Shown here in pieces: positions 8,670 to 16,724 of a stretch of 64,000 bases of DNA (its first letter is position 1; the number at the start of each line of letters is the position of its first letter). A program made the translations under genes and the position numbers. Below the pieces are notes generated by a model that made no database searches, was not told the DNA's origin, and saw only the letters and a program-made list of their open reading frames with translations. Location: contig NZ_WOTN01000002.1 in the NCBI RefSeq assembly GCF_010993745.1, positions 1,364,001-1,428,000 of the forward strand, given 5' to 3'. This stretch comes from Fodinicola acaciae (lineage in GTDB: Bacteria > Actinomycetota > Actinomycetes > Mycobacteriales > HKI-0501).

Positions 8670-10688
8670 TCAGGCGGTCACCGCGTGTCGGGGTTCGTAG
8701 CTGACCTCGCCGAGCAGCCGTTCCGACACGCGGCGCAGCGCCGCCTGCAGCTCCTCCTGGCTGTCCGGTTCCCAGTCGGCGAACTTCTCGGTGACCCAGC
8801 CGCGCCAGGCGGTGGCGATCTTCTCGAACTCCGCCTCTCCGCGCGCGGTCAGCTCATAGCCGCTGGCCGAGCTGGCCAGCAACCCCGCACCGACGGCTCG
8901 CTCGAAGGCCGGCTGCAGCACCTCGTCCGGCGCGTTCACATTGACGGTGACCTGCGACAACGTGGCCGAGCCGTGCCGCCGCCTGGTCAGCGCGACGCGG
9001 GTCAGGCACCACGCGTCGGCGATGCCGAGCGTCGACTGCGACCGCGCCAGCACCTCCGTGCTCATCCGTCGCGGCCCCGCCTTCACGATCGCCGCCACGG
9101 CACGCTCGACGCAGTTCTCGTGGCTGCCGTCCGGCATGGCAAAGCCGTCGCCCATGTCCGAGGCGGCCACCCGCGCGGTGTCGCGCAGCTTGACCTGCTT
9201 GAGGAACAGCGACAGGGCGAAGGCGAGGCCGGCGACCGGGATGGCCGCGAGGAAGACGACCTGCAGCGACTGCGCGTACGCGTGCGCGATCGGTTGTACG
9301 ACCGAGGCCGGCAGCTTGTGCAGCAACTCGGCGTTTTGCAGCGCCGCCGGACTCACACCGGCCGGCAGTCGTACGGCGGACAGCTTTTCCGTCAGCTGGT
9401 TGGAATAGACCGTGCCGAAGACCGCGACCCCGAAGGAGCTTCCCATCGTACGCAGGAAAGTCACGCCGGAGGTGGCCACGCCGAGGTCCGCGTACGGTGC
9501 CGTGTTCTGCACCGCGATCACCAGCACCTGCATGCAGGCGCCGACACCGAGACCGAGGACCAGCATGTAACCGGCCGACAGCCAGTAGTTCGTCGTCTCG
9601 TCCATCAGCGACAGCAGATAAAGACCGCAACCCATCAGCACCGATCCGGCGATCGGAAAGATCTTGTACGTGCCGGTCCTGCTGACGACGTTGCCGCTGA
9701 CGATCGAGGCGAACAGCAGGCCGGCGACCATCGGCAGCATCCGGATGCCGGACTCGGTCGCCGACACACCGTTCACGTACTGCTGGAAGGTTGGCAGGAA
9801 GGTGATGCCGCCGAGCATCGCGAAGCCGACGATGAAGCTGATCGGCGTGGCGACGGCGAAGACCGGATTGCGAAACAGCCGCATCGGCAGCACCGGCTCT
9901 TTCGCGCGCAGCTCGATGAAGACGAAGAGCACCAGCAGGATCAGCGAGCCGACCGACATCCAGATGATGGTCGGCGAGTTCCACGCGTACGTCGTGCCAC
10001 CCCAGCTGGTCACCAGCGTCAGGCCGGAGGCGGCGAGCGCGATCACCAGGATGCCGAGGTAGTCGACGATCGGCCGCGCCGCCGCCCTGATCGCCGGGAT
10101 CGCCGGCACCGCGACGAGCAGCACGATGATGCCGACCGGAATGTTGACGTAGAAGGCCCACCGCCACGACAGGTGGTCGACGAACAGGCCGCCGAGCAGC
10201 GGCCCGACCACCGTGACCACACCGAAAACCGAGCCGAGCGCGCCTTGGTAGCGGCCGCGGTCGCGCAACGGGATCACGTCGGCGATCAGCGCGGTGGCGG
10301 TGACCAGCAGGCCGCCGGCGCCGACCCCCTGCACGCCGCGCGCCACGATCAGCCAGGTCATGCTGTTGGCGAAGCCACAGAAGAAGGAGCCGACCAGGAA
10401 AACCAGCACGCTGGCCAGGAACACCTGCTTGCGGCCGAACATGTCGCCGAACTTGCCGACCAGCGCGGTGGCGATGGTCTCGGCCAGCAGATACGCGGTG
10501 ACCACCCACGACAGGTGGTTGCCGCCGCCGAGATCGGCGACGATCGTCGGCAGCGCGGTCGACACGATCGTCTGGTCGAGTGCGGAGAGCAGGATGCCGA
10601 GCAGTACGGCACCGAACACCAGGTTGACGCGTTGCCGGCTCAGTTGTGGTGGCGCGGCCGTCGTTGCCGTTGTCTGCGTTGTGGCCAT
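8670..10688 (-). CDS. DHA2-family (EmrB/QacA-type) MFS drug exporter with C-terminal winged-helix extension
   Basis: A 672-residue transporter. The first about 500 residues contain about 14 membrane segments with the DHA2 signatures LDQTIVSTALPTI, GKFGDMFGRKQ, ARGVQGVGAGGL and GPLLGGLFVDHLSWRW. It should export drugs or lipophilic compounds using the proton gradient. The final about 150 residues are soluble. They contain a segment resembling a MarR-like winged helix (VLARSQSTLGIADAWCLTRVAL ... GLLASSASGYELTARGEAEFEKI), a C-terminal extension seen in some actinobacterial exporters. ATG 10688 is preceded by GGAAGG at good spacing. It is divergent from the TetR gene at 10781, with 92 bases between, which suggests direct regulation. 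Confidence 0.93.
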   Translation of the reverse strand: MATTQTTATTAAPPQLSRQRVNLVFGAVLLGILLSALDQTIVSTALPTIVADLGGGNHLSWVVTAYLLAETIATALVGKFGDMFGRKQVFLASVLVFLVGSFFCGFANSMTWLIVARGVQGVGAGGLLVTATALIADVIPLRDRGRYQGALGSVFGVVTVVGPLLGGLFVDHLSWRWAFYVNIPVGIIVLLVAVPAIPAIRAAARPIVDYLGILVIALAASGLTLVTSWGGTTYAWNSPTIIWMSVGSLILLVLFVFIELRAKEPVLPMRLFRNPVFAVATPISFIVGFAMLGGITFLPTFQQYVNGVSATESGIRMLPMVAGLLFASIVSGNVVSRTGTYKIFPIAGSVLMGCGLYLLSLMDETTNYWLSAGYMLVLGLGVGACMQVLVIAVQNTAPYADLGVATSGVTFLRTMGSSFGVAVFGTVYSNQLTEKLSAVRLPAGVSPAALQNAELLHKLPASVVQPIAHAYAQSLQVVFLAAIPVAGLAFALSLFLKQVKLRDTARVAASDMGDGFAMPDGSHENCVERAVAAIVKAGPRRMSTEVLARSQSTLGIADAWCLTRVALTRRRHGSATLSQVTVNVNAPDEVLQPAFERAVGAGLLASSASGYELTARGEAEFEKIATAWRGWVTEKFADWEPDSQEELQAALRRVSERLLGEVSYEPRHAVTA

Positions 10689-10780
10689 CGCGTCGCCTTC
10701 CGTGCCGGACGTACGCTCGGATTGGATCAAGGTCGCGCGGGACTGGCAACTTTTCGGCGGAAACCGCCTACAATCATCAA

Positions 10781-11458
10781 ATGAACGATCGTTCGTCTGG
10801 CGCGACGCGAGCGCGCGGCGCGGCCGGCCACCGGGTGGACGCCGACGTGCGTACGGCCTCCAGCGTCGCCAGCCCTGGCGTCGACGCGCCAGGAGCGCAG
10901 ATAGTGTTGTCGGCGGCGGTCGACGCGATCGCCGAGCACGGCTATCACGGCACGTCCGTACGCGACATCGCCGTACGCGCCGGGATGAGCAGTGCCGCGC
11001 TCTATCACCATTTCTCGTCCAAGCAGGATCTGCTGTTCACCATCATGGAGCGCGGCATCGACATCCTCATCGAGGCGAGCGAAAAAGCCTGCGCGGAGGC
11101 CGGCAACGATCCGGTCGAGCGGTTGCGCGCGCTCGTACGCGTCCTGGTGTTGACGCACAGCCAGCACCGCAAAGAAGCCTTCATCGGGTCGAGCGAAGCA
11201 CGCAGCCTGGAGCCGGCCAACCGCGCGGTTTTCACCGCGAAGCGCAACTATCAGCAGCGATTGATGGACAACGTGGTGCTTTACGGCACCGATCGCGGCC
11301 TTTTCCGTCCGCGCGATCCGCACGTGGCGTCGCGCGCGATCGTCACGATGTGCATCACCGTGGCGACCTGGTACAACGAGTCGGGTCCGCAATCACCGGA
11401 GCAGATCGCCGACAGCTACGCCGACCTGGCGCTGGACATGCTCAACTATTCGGTCTAA
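10781..11458 (+). CDS. TetR/AcrR-family transcriptional regulator
   Basis: A 225-residue regulator. Residues about 1-40 are a low-complexity leader. The TetR HTH follows: IVLSAAVDAIAEHGYHGTSV, then RDIAVRAGMSSAALYHHFSSKQDLL. The rest is a helical ligand-binding domain (THSQHRKEAFIGSSEARSLE, ATWYNESGPQSPEQIADSYADL) like that of TetR repressors linked to acyl-CoA metabolism. It is divergent from the MFS exporter and overlaps the convergent acyl-CoA synthetase gene by 4 bases. A 12-base palindrome lies on its own start codon, and related sequences occur before the hydratase and dehydrogenase/phosphotransferase genes. It may therefore govern the acyl-CoA locus as well as, or instead of, the exporter. 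Confidence 0.9.
   Translation: MNDRSSGATRARGAAGHRVDADVRTASSVASPGVDAPGAQIVLSAAVDAIAEHGYHGTSVRDIAVRAGMSSAALYHHFSSKQDLLFTIMERGIDILIEASEKACAEAGNDPVERLRALVRVLVLTHSQHRKEAFIGSSEARSLEPANRAVFTAKRNYQQRLMDNVVLYGTDRGLFRPRDPHVASRAIVTMCITVATWYNESGPQSPEQIADSYADLALDMLNYSV
10783..10794. promoter_or_regulatory. Candidate TetR operator GAACGATCGTTC
   Basis: A perfect 12-base palindrome overlapping codons 1-5 of the tetR gene, a typical autoregulatory position. GATCGTTCGTC within and after it matches GATCGGTCGTT at 15166-15176 in 9 of 11 positions. Confidence 0.55.
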
Positions 11459-13023
11459 CCGTTGACACGCTCGCGGAGGACGAATTTCTGCACTTTGCCG
11501 GAAGCGTTGCGTGGCAAGGCATCCACGACGATGACGTCCTTTGGCCGCTTGTACGACGCGAGCCGCTCACGCAGGTGATCGGTGAGCTTTTCCAGCGTAG
11601 GCGGCGAAGCCGGGTCACGCGCGACCACGAAAGCGACGGGGATCTGACCCCAGCGCTGGTCGGCACGACCGACCACCGACACGTCCGCCACATCTGGATG
11701 GCTGTCGATGGCCGCCTCGACCTCGGCGCAATAGATGTTCTCTCCGCCGGAAATGATCATGTCTTTCTTGCGGTCGACGACCCAGATGAAGCCGTCGTCG
11801 TCCATCCGTACGAGGTCGCCGGAGTGAAACCAGCCGCCGGCGAACGCCTCCGCGGTCGCCTCCGGCTTGTTCCAGTATTCGCGCATCGTCGTCGGTCCGC
11901 GATAGACGATTTCGCCGACCTCGCCGCGCGGCACGTCCTTCATGAACTCGTCGACGATCCGCACCTCGATGCCGGGCAACGGCGTACCGACCGATCCCAT
12001 CTTCTCGATCGCGTCCTCACGGCGCAGCAGGCAGGTCGTCGGACTCATTTCGGTCTGGCCGAAGGCGCAATATGCCGGCGCATTGGGAAAAGTCTCGGCC
12101 ATCGCCTGCAAAACCGACGGCGGCGCGACCGCCGCACCCCAGGAAATCCGTTCCAGAGCCAGGTCGCGCTCCCTGACTCCTGGCACGGCGCAGATCATGG
12201 CCCACTGGCTCGGTACGAAAAAGCAGCTGGTGACGCGCTCTTTCTCGAAAAGATCGACGATCTGTTCCGGTACGAAGGTGGGGGAGGAGTAGAGGACGAC
12301 GCGGCTGCCGGTGATCATCGAGCTGAGCGACAGCGACAGGCCGGCGATGTGAAACATCGGCACGGCCAGCAGGCTCACACCCGGTTTGCGATCCACGCCG
12401 CCGGTCGCCAGGCCCTGGATCAGGTGCGCCATCAACAGGTTGAAATGCGTGAGCACCGCGCCTTTCGGCCGTCCGGTCGTGCCGGAGGTGTAGATGATGA
12501 ACGCGGCATCCGACTCCGGCACGTCGATGTCCAGCGGTGTCGCCGGTGCCGCGGCCACGGTTTCCTCGTACGGCAAGGCATCCGGTCCAAACTCACCTTC
12601 GCCGCCGTCGGTGACCAACACCGCGTGGAGACTGTCCACCTTGGCCGCCGCGGCCGTGGTGGCAAGGGCCGCGTCGACAATCAGGGCGCGAGCGCCGGAG
12701 TCCGCCAGGATGTACGAGATTTCGCCGGCCACCAGCCGAAAGTTGATCGGTACGGCGATCGCGCCGAGGCGTAGTGGTGCGAGCAGTGCCTCCGGGAACT
12801 CCAACCGGTTGCGCATCAGCAATGCCACCCGATCGCCGCGCGTGACGCCTTGCGCGGCCAGCGCACTGGCGAGTTTCGTTACGCGCTCGTCCAACTCGGC
12901 GAAGGTCTGCTGGCGGTCAGCGAAACTGAACGCGATGTTGTCGCCGTAGACCCGCGCGGCGCGGGACAGTTGTGCCGCAAAAGACATCCGCCGGCCGGCG
13001 TTGACCGCCGCGAGATCGTTCAC
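11455..13023 (-). CDS. Long-/medium-chain acyl-CoA synthetase (ANL superfamily)
   Basis: A 522-residue ATP-dependent acyl-CoA ligase. The AMP-binding motif FIIYTSGTTGRPKGAVL is near residue 178. YCAFGQTEMSP (about 320), the GWFHSGDL hinge region (about 395) and the C-terminal DRKKDMIISGGENIYCAEVE (about 425) followed by PRNASGKVQKFVLRE give the catalytic lysine near 515. Such enzymes activate a carboxylic acid to its CoA thioester through an acyl-adenylate. The gene starts with GTG that overlaps the TGA of the upstream enoyl-CoA hydratase (GTGA), so the two are translationally coupled. With the neighbouring acyl-CoA dehydrogenase this makes a beta-oxidation-like set. The substrate chain is not readable from sequence. 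Confidence 0.93.
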   Translation of the reverse strand: MNDLAAVNAGRRMSFAAQLSRAARVYGDNIAFSFADRQQTFAELDERVTKLASALAAQGVTRGDRVALLMRNRLEFPEALLAPLRLGAIAVPINFRLVAGEISYILADSGARALIVDAALATTAAAAKVDSLHAVLVTDGGEGEFGPDALPYEETVAAAPATPLDIDVPESDAAFIIYTSGTTGRPKGAVLTHFNLLMAHLIQGLATGGVDRKPGVSLLAVPMFHIAGLSLSLSSMITGSRVVLYSSPTFVPEQIVDLFEKERVTSCFFVPSQWAMICAVPGVRERDLALERISWGAAVAPPSVLQAMAETFPNAPAYCAFGQTEMSPTTCLLRREDAIEKMGSVGTPLPGIEVRIVDEFMKDVPRGEVGEIVYRGPTTMREYWNKPEATAEAFAGGWFHSGDLVRMDDDGFIWVVDRKKDMIISGGENIYCAEVEAAIDSHPDVADVSVVGRADQRWGQIPVAFVVARDPASPPTLEKLTDHLRERLASYKRPKDVIVVDALPRNASGKVQKFVLRERVNG

Positions 13024-13823
13024 CGCTCATCGTCTCCTTTGCCAGGCAGCCATCGTCCGCTGAACCTCGGGTCCGTACGCTGCGCGAATGCCTGGAACGC
13101 CAGCAAAGTGTCCTCGGTGGCGAAGTTGACCGTCTGAGCGACCGCCTCGGCGTCCAGTGCCTCGGACATCGACCGGCTCAGGCTCGCATTCAGCAGCTGT
13201 TTGTTCTGCGCCAGTGCCACGGACGGTCCGGCCGCGAGGCGTACGGCCAAATCGTCGACGAACGCGTCCAGTTTCTCGTCATCGACGACCCAACTGACCA
13301 GTCCGAGCCGCAATGCCTCGGCGGCGTCGACGAAATCTCCGGTCAGCGCGAGTCTTTTGGCCGCCTGCAGGCCGACGATCCGCGGCAGCAGCCAGGAACC
13401 GCCGAAATCCAGCGAAAGTCCGCGTTTGCTGAAGATCTGGCTGAAGCGCGCGTCCGGACCGGCGACCACGATGTCGCAGCCGAGCGCGAGGTTCCAGCCG
13501 GCTCCGACCGCGACACCGCGCACCTTGGCGACGACCGGTTTGGTCAGCTGGTGCAGCTCCAGCGCCACCCGGTTGATCTCGTGCATGCGACGCAGCGGAT
13601 GCTCGGCCGGCGTCTGGCCGCCGCTGAGATCAGCGCCGGCGCAGAAGGAACCGTCCGCGCCGGTGACGACGAGTGCGCGTACGCCTGGATCATCGCGCAC
13701 GTCCACGATTGCCGCGTGCAGTGCCAGCCAGGCGGCCTCGTCCAGCGCGTTGCGCCGGTGCGGCCGGTTGATCGTCACCGTGGCGACGGCGTCCTGCCTG
13801 GTCAGCAACACCGGGTCGGTCAT
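13020..13823 (-). CDS. Enoyl-CoA hydratase/isomerase (crotonase family)
   Basis: A 267-residue crotonase. It shows the N-terminal TINRPHRRNALDEAAW, the oxyanion-hole segment GSFCAGADLSGG near residue 65, and VAKVRGVAVGAGWNLALGCDIVVA near 105-125. In the crotonase family the second catalytic acid usually follows FGLP.PE; here the corresponding stretch is RGLSLDFGGSWLLPRIVG, so the position normally held by Glu appears to be Asp or Gly. Isomerase or other acyl-CoA chemistry is therefore possible. ATG 13823 is supported by GGAGG five bases upstream. It is the first gene of a coupled pair with the CoA ligase, with a separate upstream region carrying a candidate TetR operator. Confidence 0.9.
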   Translation of the reverse strand: MTDPVLLTRQDAVATVTINRPHRRNALDEAAWLALHAAIVDVRDDPGVRALVVTGADGSFCAGADLSGGQTPAEHPLRRMHEINRVALELHQLTKPVVAKVRGVAVGAGWNLALGCDIVVAGPDARFSQIFSKRGLSLDFGGSWLLPRIVGLQAAKRLALTGDFVDAAEALRLGLVSWVVDDEKLDAFVDDLAVRLAAGPSVALAQNKQLLNASLSRSMSEALDAEAVAQTVNFATEDTLLAFQAFAQRTDPRFSGRWLPGKGDDER

Positions 13824-13848
13824 CTGGCCTCCGGACGTGATGCGGACA

Positions 13849-13865
13849 ACCGATCGATCGATCAT
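13849..13865. promoter_or_regulatory. Candidate TetR operator upstream of the enoyl-CoA hydratase
   Basis: ACCGATCGATCGATCAT, an iterated GATC block with internal palindromes, sits 26-42 bases before the hydratase start. Read on the other strand, GATCGATCGGTTG resembles the 10783 and 15161 sites. This would mark an internal promoter of the catabolic locus. Confidence 0.4.
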
Positions 13866-13885
13866 TTGTCATGCCGCGAGCGCTG

Positions 13886-14218
13886 TCAAGGCTGCTCGGC
13901 ATAGCCGGGGTGCGCGACCTCGACGCGCATCCTGGCGATCGCGAGCAACTCGGCGACCAGCTCCGGCGTACGTCCGTCCAGCTCACCGGCGCGAATCGCG
14001 GCGCACAGCCCCGCCTCGTCAGGGAAACCGAGCCGGCCGAGCGCTTCGGCGTAGTCGGCTCGCGAGCCCTGCCGCAGCTCACGCTCCACGATCCCGAGCA
14101 CGTTGCGCGCCACCCGCACTTGGAACTGCAGCGCACCGCCGGTCGCCGGCAGCACGTCGGCCTCAAGGAACTCGCGTACGGCCCGGACCAGCTCGTCCGC
14201 CGTGGGCCGGCCGTGCAT
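13886..14218 (-). CDS. DUF6285-like protein next to acyl-CoA phosphotransferase gene
   Basis: A 110-residue soluble, helical protein: MHGRPTADELVRAVREFLEA, then VARNVLGIVERELRQG and FPDEAGLCAAIRAGELDG. Length, motifs and position match the small protein (DUF6285) that in actinobacteria and proteobacteria follows the FadE36-like phosphotransferase gene. Its start codon overlaps the phosphotransferase stop in TGATG, so the two are expressed together in a 1:1-type arrangement. This suggests a subunit or partner of the phosphotransferase. Biochemical function is not established, and the family assignment is from memory of the neighbourhood. Confidence 0.75.
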   Translation of the reverse strand: MHGRPTADELVRAVREFLEADVLPATGGALQFQVRVARNVLGIVERELRQGSRADYAEALGRLGFPDEAGLCAAIRAGELDGRTPELVAELLAIARMRVEVAHPGYAEQP

Positions 14219-15147
14219 CACGCGCCTCCGTCCAACAGCATGAGCAGGTCGTATTCCTGCTCGCAGACGCGCCGGCCGATCGCCGCCAGCTCGACCGAGC
14301 GAGTGGCGCCTTCGGTGTGCCGGCGCGCCATCGTCATGCACATGACGCCCCAGCGAAGCGTGCCGAAGACCAGCCACCAGTGGAAAGCCTCGCGGTCGAC
14401 CGGCTCGCCGCTGACCCGCTCGTACGCGCCGAACAGCTCGTCGTACGAGCCGAAACCGCCGACCGGATGCGGCGATCCGAACCGCCACGCGCGTACGCAC
14501 AGCCAGCCGAGGTCTTCCAGCGGATCGCCCCGATGCGCCAGCTCCCAGTCGAGCACCGCACGGATGCCGTCGCGGACGATCAGGTTGCCGTTGCGAAAGT
14601 CGCCGTGCACGACCACCTCGCGGCGCGCTGGCGGCGCCGGATGCGTACGCAACCAACGAAAACCCAGGTCCAGCGCGGCTCGCGGCTGGTCGCAGGCCAG
14701 GTATTGCTGCCAGGACTGGGAAAGCGGATCGGCCACCGGCACGATGCCTGGGTCGATCCGGTGGATGCGGGCCAGCAGTTCGCCGCATTGGCCCGCCAGA
14801 CCCGAAACGTCGCCGCGCAGGATGCGTCGCGGGATCGTCTCCCCGTCGATGCGTTCCTGCACAAGGAAAGGCGAGCCGAGCGCGGCCGGGTCGGCCGACC
14901 AGGTGACGATCCTGGCCACCGGCACGCCGCCCTCGCCGGCCGCCGCGATGCAGGCCGCCTCCATCGGCATGTCGGCCAGGCCGGCCAGGTCAGGCGGCTC
15001 GATCCGGAGGATCAGCGGCCGCCTGGACCCGTCCGCCCGCACCGCGTCGAAAGCGTACGTGTGCATGTTCGCACCGGCGGACAGCCTGGTCAGGCCCTCG
15101 ACCAGCGGGACGTCCAGGTGCTTGGCGAGCCGATCGGCGAGCTGCAC
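14218..15147 (-). CDS. Phosphotransferase-family (APH/choline-kinase fold) protein, acyl-CoA dehydrogenase associated
   Basis: A 309-residue protein of the aminoglycoside phosphotransferase fold. The catalytic loop VVHGDFRNGNLIV is near residue 190 (Asp in HGDF, Asn five residues on), and the metal-binding VLDWELAHRGDPLEDLGWL is near 205. The N-lobe has LILRIEPPD with a candidate nucleotide-contacting region. Homologous domains occur fused to acyl-CoA dehydrogenases (ACAD10/11 type), where a hydroxyacyl-CoA is phosphorylated before elimination. By analogy this protein may act on a hydroxyacyl-CoA with the divergent dehydrogenase at 15193. GTG 15147 is preceded by GGGAGG at five bases. It heads a small operon with the DUF6285 gene. 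Confidence 0.88.
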   Translation of the reverse strand: MQLADRLAKHLDVPLVEGLTRLSAGANMHTYAFDAVRADGSRRPLILRIEPPDLAGLADMPMEAACIAAAGEGGVPVARIVTWSADPAALGSPFLVQERIDGETIPRRILRGDVSGLAGQCGELLARIHRIDPGIVPVADPLSQSWQQYLACDQPRAALDLGFRWLRTHPAPPARREVVVHGDFRNGNLIVRDGIRAVLDWELAHRGDPLEDLGWLCVRAWRFGSPHPVGGFGSYDELFGAYERVSGEPVDREAFHWWLVFGTLRWGVMCMTMARRHTEGATRSVELAAIGRRVCEQEYDLLMLLDGGA

Positions 15148-15160
15148 GCGGCCTCCCTGG

Positions 15161-15182
15161 TAACTGATCGGTCGTTAGTTTA
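15161..15182. promoter_or_regulatory. Candidate TetR operator in the divergent phosphotransferase/dehydrogenase promoter
   Basis: An interrupted palindrome with outer arms AACT/AGTT around GATCGGTCGTT lies between divergent genes whose starts are only 45 bases apart. It resembles the palindrome at the tetR start (10783). Confidence 0.45.
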
Positions 15183-15192
15183 GGGTCTCGAC

Positions 15193-16431
15193 ATGGACTT
15201 CGCGATCCCGGCCGACCTCGCCGCGTTCCTGGCCGAGCTGGATGCGTTCGTCGAGCGGGAGATCCGGCCGCTGGAGCGGGAGAACATCCAGTATTTCGAC
15301 CACCGGCGCGAATGGGCGCGCACCGACTGGGACAACGACGGCCTGCCGCGCCGCGCATGGGAGGACCTGCTCGGCGAGATGCGCCGCCGCGCCGACGCGG
15401 CCGGCTTTCTGCGCTATGCGTTGCCGGCCGAGCTCGGCGGCCGGGACGGCGGCAACCTGGGCATGGCGATCATCCGCGAGCATCTTGCGCACCAGGGTCT
15501 GGGGCTGCACAACGATCTGCAAAACGAGGCGTCGGTCGTCGGCAACTTCCCGCAGGCGCACATGCTGTTGCGACATGGCACACCGGAGCAACGAGCCGAG
15601 CTGCTCGAGCCGTCGCTGACCGGTGACGTGTCGATTGCTTTTGGCCTGACAGAGCCAACACATGGCAGCGACGCGACCTGGATGGAGACCACCGCCGAAC
15701 GCCGCGGCGGTGACTTTGTCATCAATGGAGCCAAACGCTTCAACACCGGCGTGCATCGAGCCACGCACGACCTGATTTTCGCGCGTACGTCCGGAAAAGC
15801 CGGCGACGCGCGGGGGATCACCGCGTTCGTCGTGCCGACCAACACGCCTGGCTTCACACCGACGACGTACCACTGGACCTTCAACATGCCGACCGACCAC
15901 GCCGAAGTCGAGCTGCGGGACGTACGCGTACCGGCCTCGGCGATCCTGGGCGCGGAAGGCGAAGGCCTGATGGTGGCGCAGACTTTCGTACACGAGAACC
16001 GGATCCGGCAGGCCGCCTCTGGTGTCGGCGCGGCGCAATACTGCATCGACGAGAGCGTCGCCTATGCGAAGGAGCGGACCGTCTTCGGCCGCTCGCTGTC
16101 GAGCCACCAGGCCATCCAGTGGCCGCTGGCCGAGCTGCACACCGACGCCGAGCTGGTGCGTACACTGGTGTACAAAACCGCTGCTCAGATGGACGATGTC
16201 GAGCATCCGGTGCAGGTGACCGACAAGGTCTCGATGTGCAACTATCGGGCCAACCGGCTGGTGTGTGAGGCCGCCGACCGCGCGATCCAGGTGCACGGCG
16301 GGATCGGCTACACGCGGCACAAACCCTTCGAGCACATCTATCGGCACCATCGCCGCTATCGGATCACCGAAGGCTCCGAGGAAGTGCAGATCCGCAAGGT
16401 CGCCGGCGTCCTCTTCGGCTTCGTCGGCTGA
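15193..16431 (+). CDS. Acyl-CoA dehydrogenase (FadE family)
   Basis: A 412-residue flavoenzyme that introduces a double bond into an acyl-CoA. Features include the N-terminal helical domain (DLAAFLAELDAFVEREIRPL), the FAD/substrate region IAFGLTEPTHGSDATWMETT near 150-165, and FVINGAKRFNTG. The C-terminal helical domain has RTVFGRSLSSHQAIQWPLAEL and AIQVHGGIGYTRHKPFEHIY, and ends at YRITEGSEEVQIRKVAG. The sequence pattern is of the FadE36/ACAD10-11-like group that travels with a phosphotransferase, which here is divergent. The shared 45-base promoter region carries a candidate TetR site. Length is normal for the family. The substrate is unknown. Confidence 0.93.
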   Translation: MDFAIPADLAAFLAELDAFVEREIRPLERENIQYFDHRREWARTDWDNDGLPRRAWEDLLGEMRRRADAAGFLRYALPAELGGRDGGNLGMAIIREHLAHQGLGLHNDLQNEASVVGNFPQAHMLLRHGTPEQRAELLEPSLTGDVSIAFGLTEPTHGSDATWMETTAERRGGDFVINGAKRFNTGVHRATHDLIFARTSGKAGDARGITAFVVPTNTPGFTPTTYHWTFNMPTDHAEVELRDVRVPASAILGAEGEGLMVAQTFVHENRIRQAASGVGAAQYCIDESVAYAKERTVFGRSLSSHQAIQWPLAELHTDAELVRTLVYKTAAQMDDVEHPVQVTDKVSMCNYRANRLVCEAADRAIQVHGGIGYTRHKPFEHIYRHHRRYRITEGSEEVQIRKVAGVLFGFVG

Positions 16432-16454
16432 GCCGGCCACCGTGAGCGGACCGC

Positions 16455-16662
16455 TGGGCAACACGCTCGCGACAGCGACCGCAGGGATGCTTCGACGGCT
16501 CGTCCTGGGGCGCCGCGACTTGGGCTCCAACGCCGCCGCCGGCCCGTCAACGACGCTACGCCGCCGGATCTCATAGAACGTCTCGTGCGAGATGCCGCGC
16601 TCAGCACAGAAGGTCGTCAGACCCCGAAGCGCATCAGGCGGCCACTGCGTGACAACACGGCG
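16455..16662 (-). pseudogene. IS481-like transposase, N-terminal HTH remnant
   Basis: Read on the minus strand from 16662, the frame encodes RRVVTQWPPDALRGL, then TTFCAERGISHETFYEIRRR and DGPAAALEPKSRRPRTS. This is the N-terminal helix-turn-helix of IS481-family transposases (helix, CAExGIS..T.Y..., then AAAL..RSRRP). It dissolves near 16455 without the DDE integrase core and has no start codon or terminal inverted repeats. It is a remnant of about 70 residues beside the broken HNH gene, and marks a site of past insertion. Confidence 0.7.
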
Positions 16663-16694
16663 ATCCTCGCGGTGGTGTTGGTTTGTTTGGCGGT

Positions 16695-16724
16695 CCACCT
16701 GTTCGGTCTCAGTTGAACAGGTGG
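16695..16724. terminator. Hairpin across the stop codon of HNH copy 1
   Basis: CCACCTGTTC and GAACAGGTGG form a perfect 10-base stem around a 10-base loop containing the stop codon. A weaker version (CACCTGT/ACAGGTG) is kept at the end of HNH copy 2 near 29876-29902, so it belongs to the element. Confidence 0.5.

Noticed and set aside
8505-10784. A very long plus-strand open frame across the MFS exporter gene
   Set aside because: The translated product is Asp/Arg/Gln-rich without motifs, whereas the minus strand gives a full DHA2 transporter.
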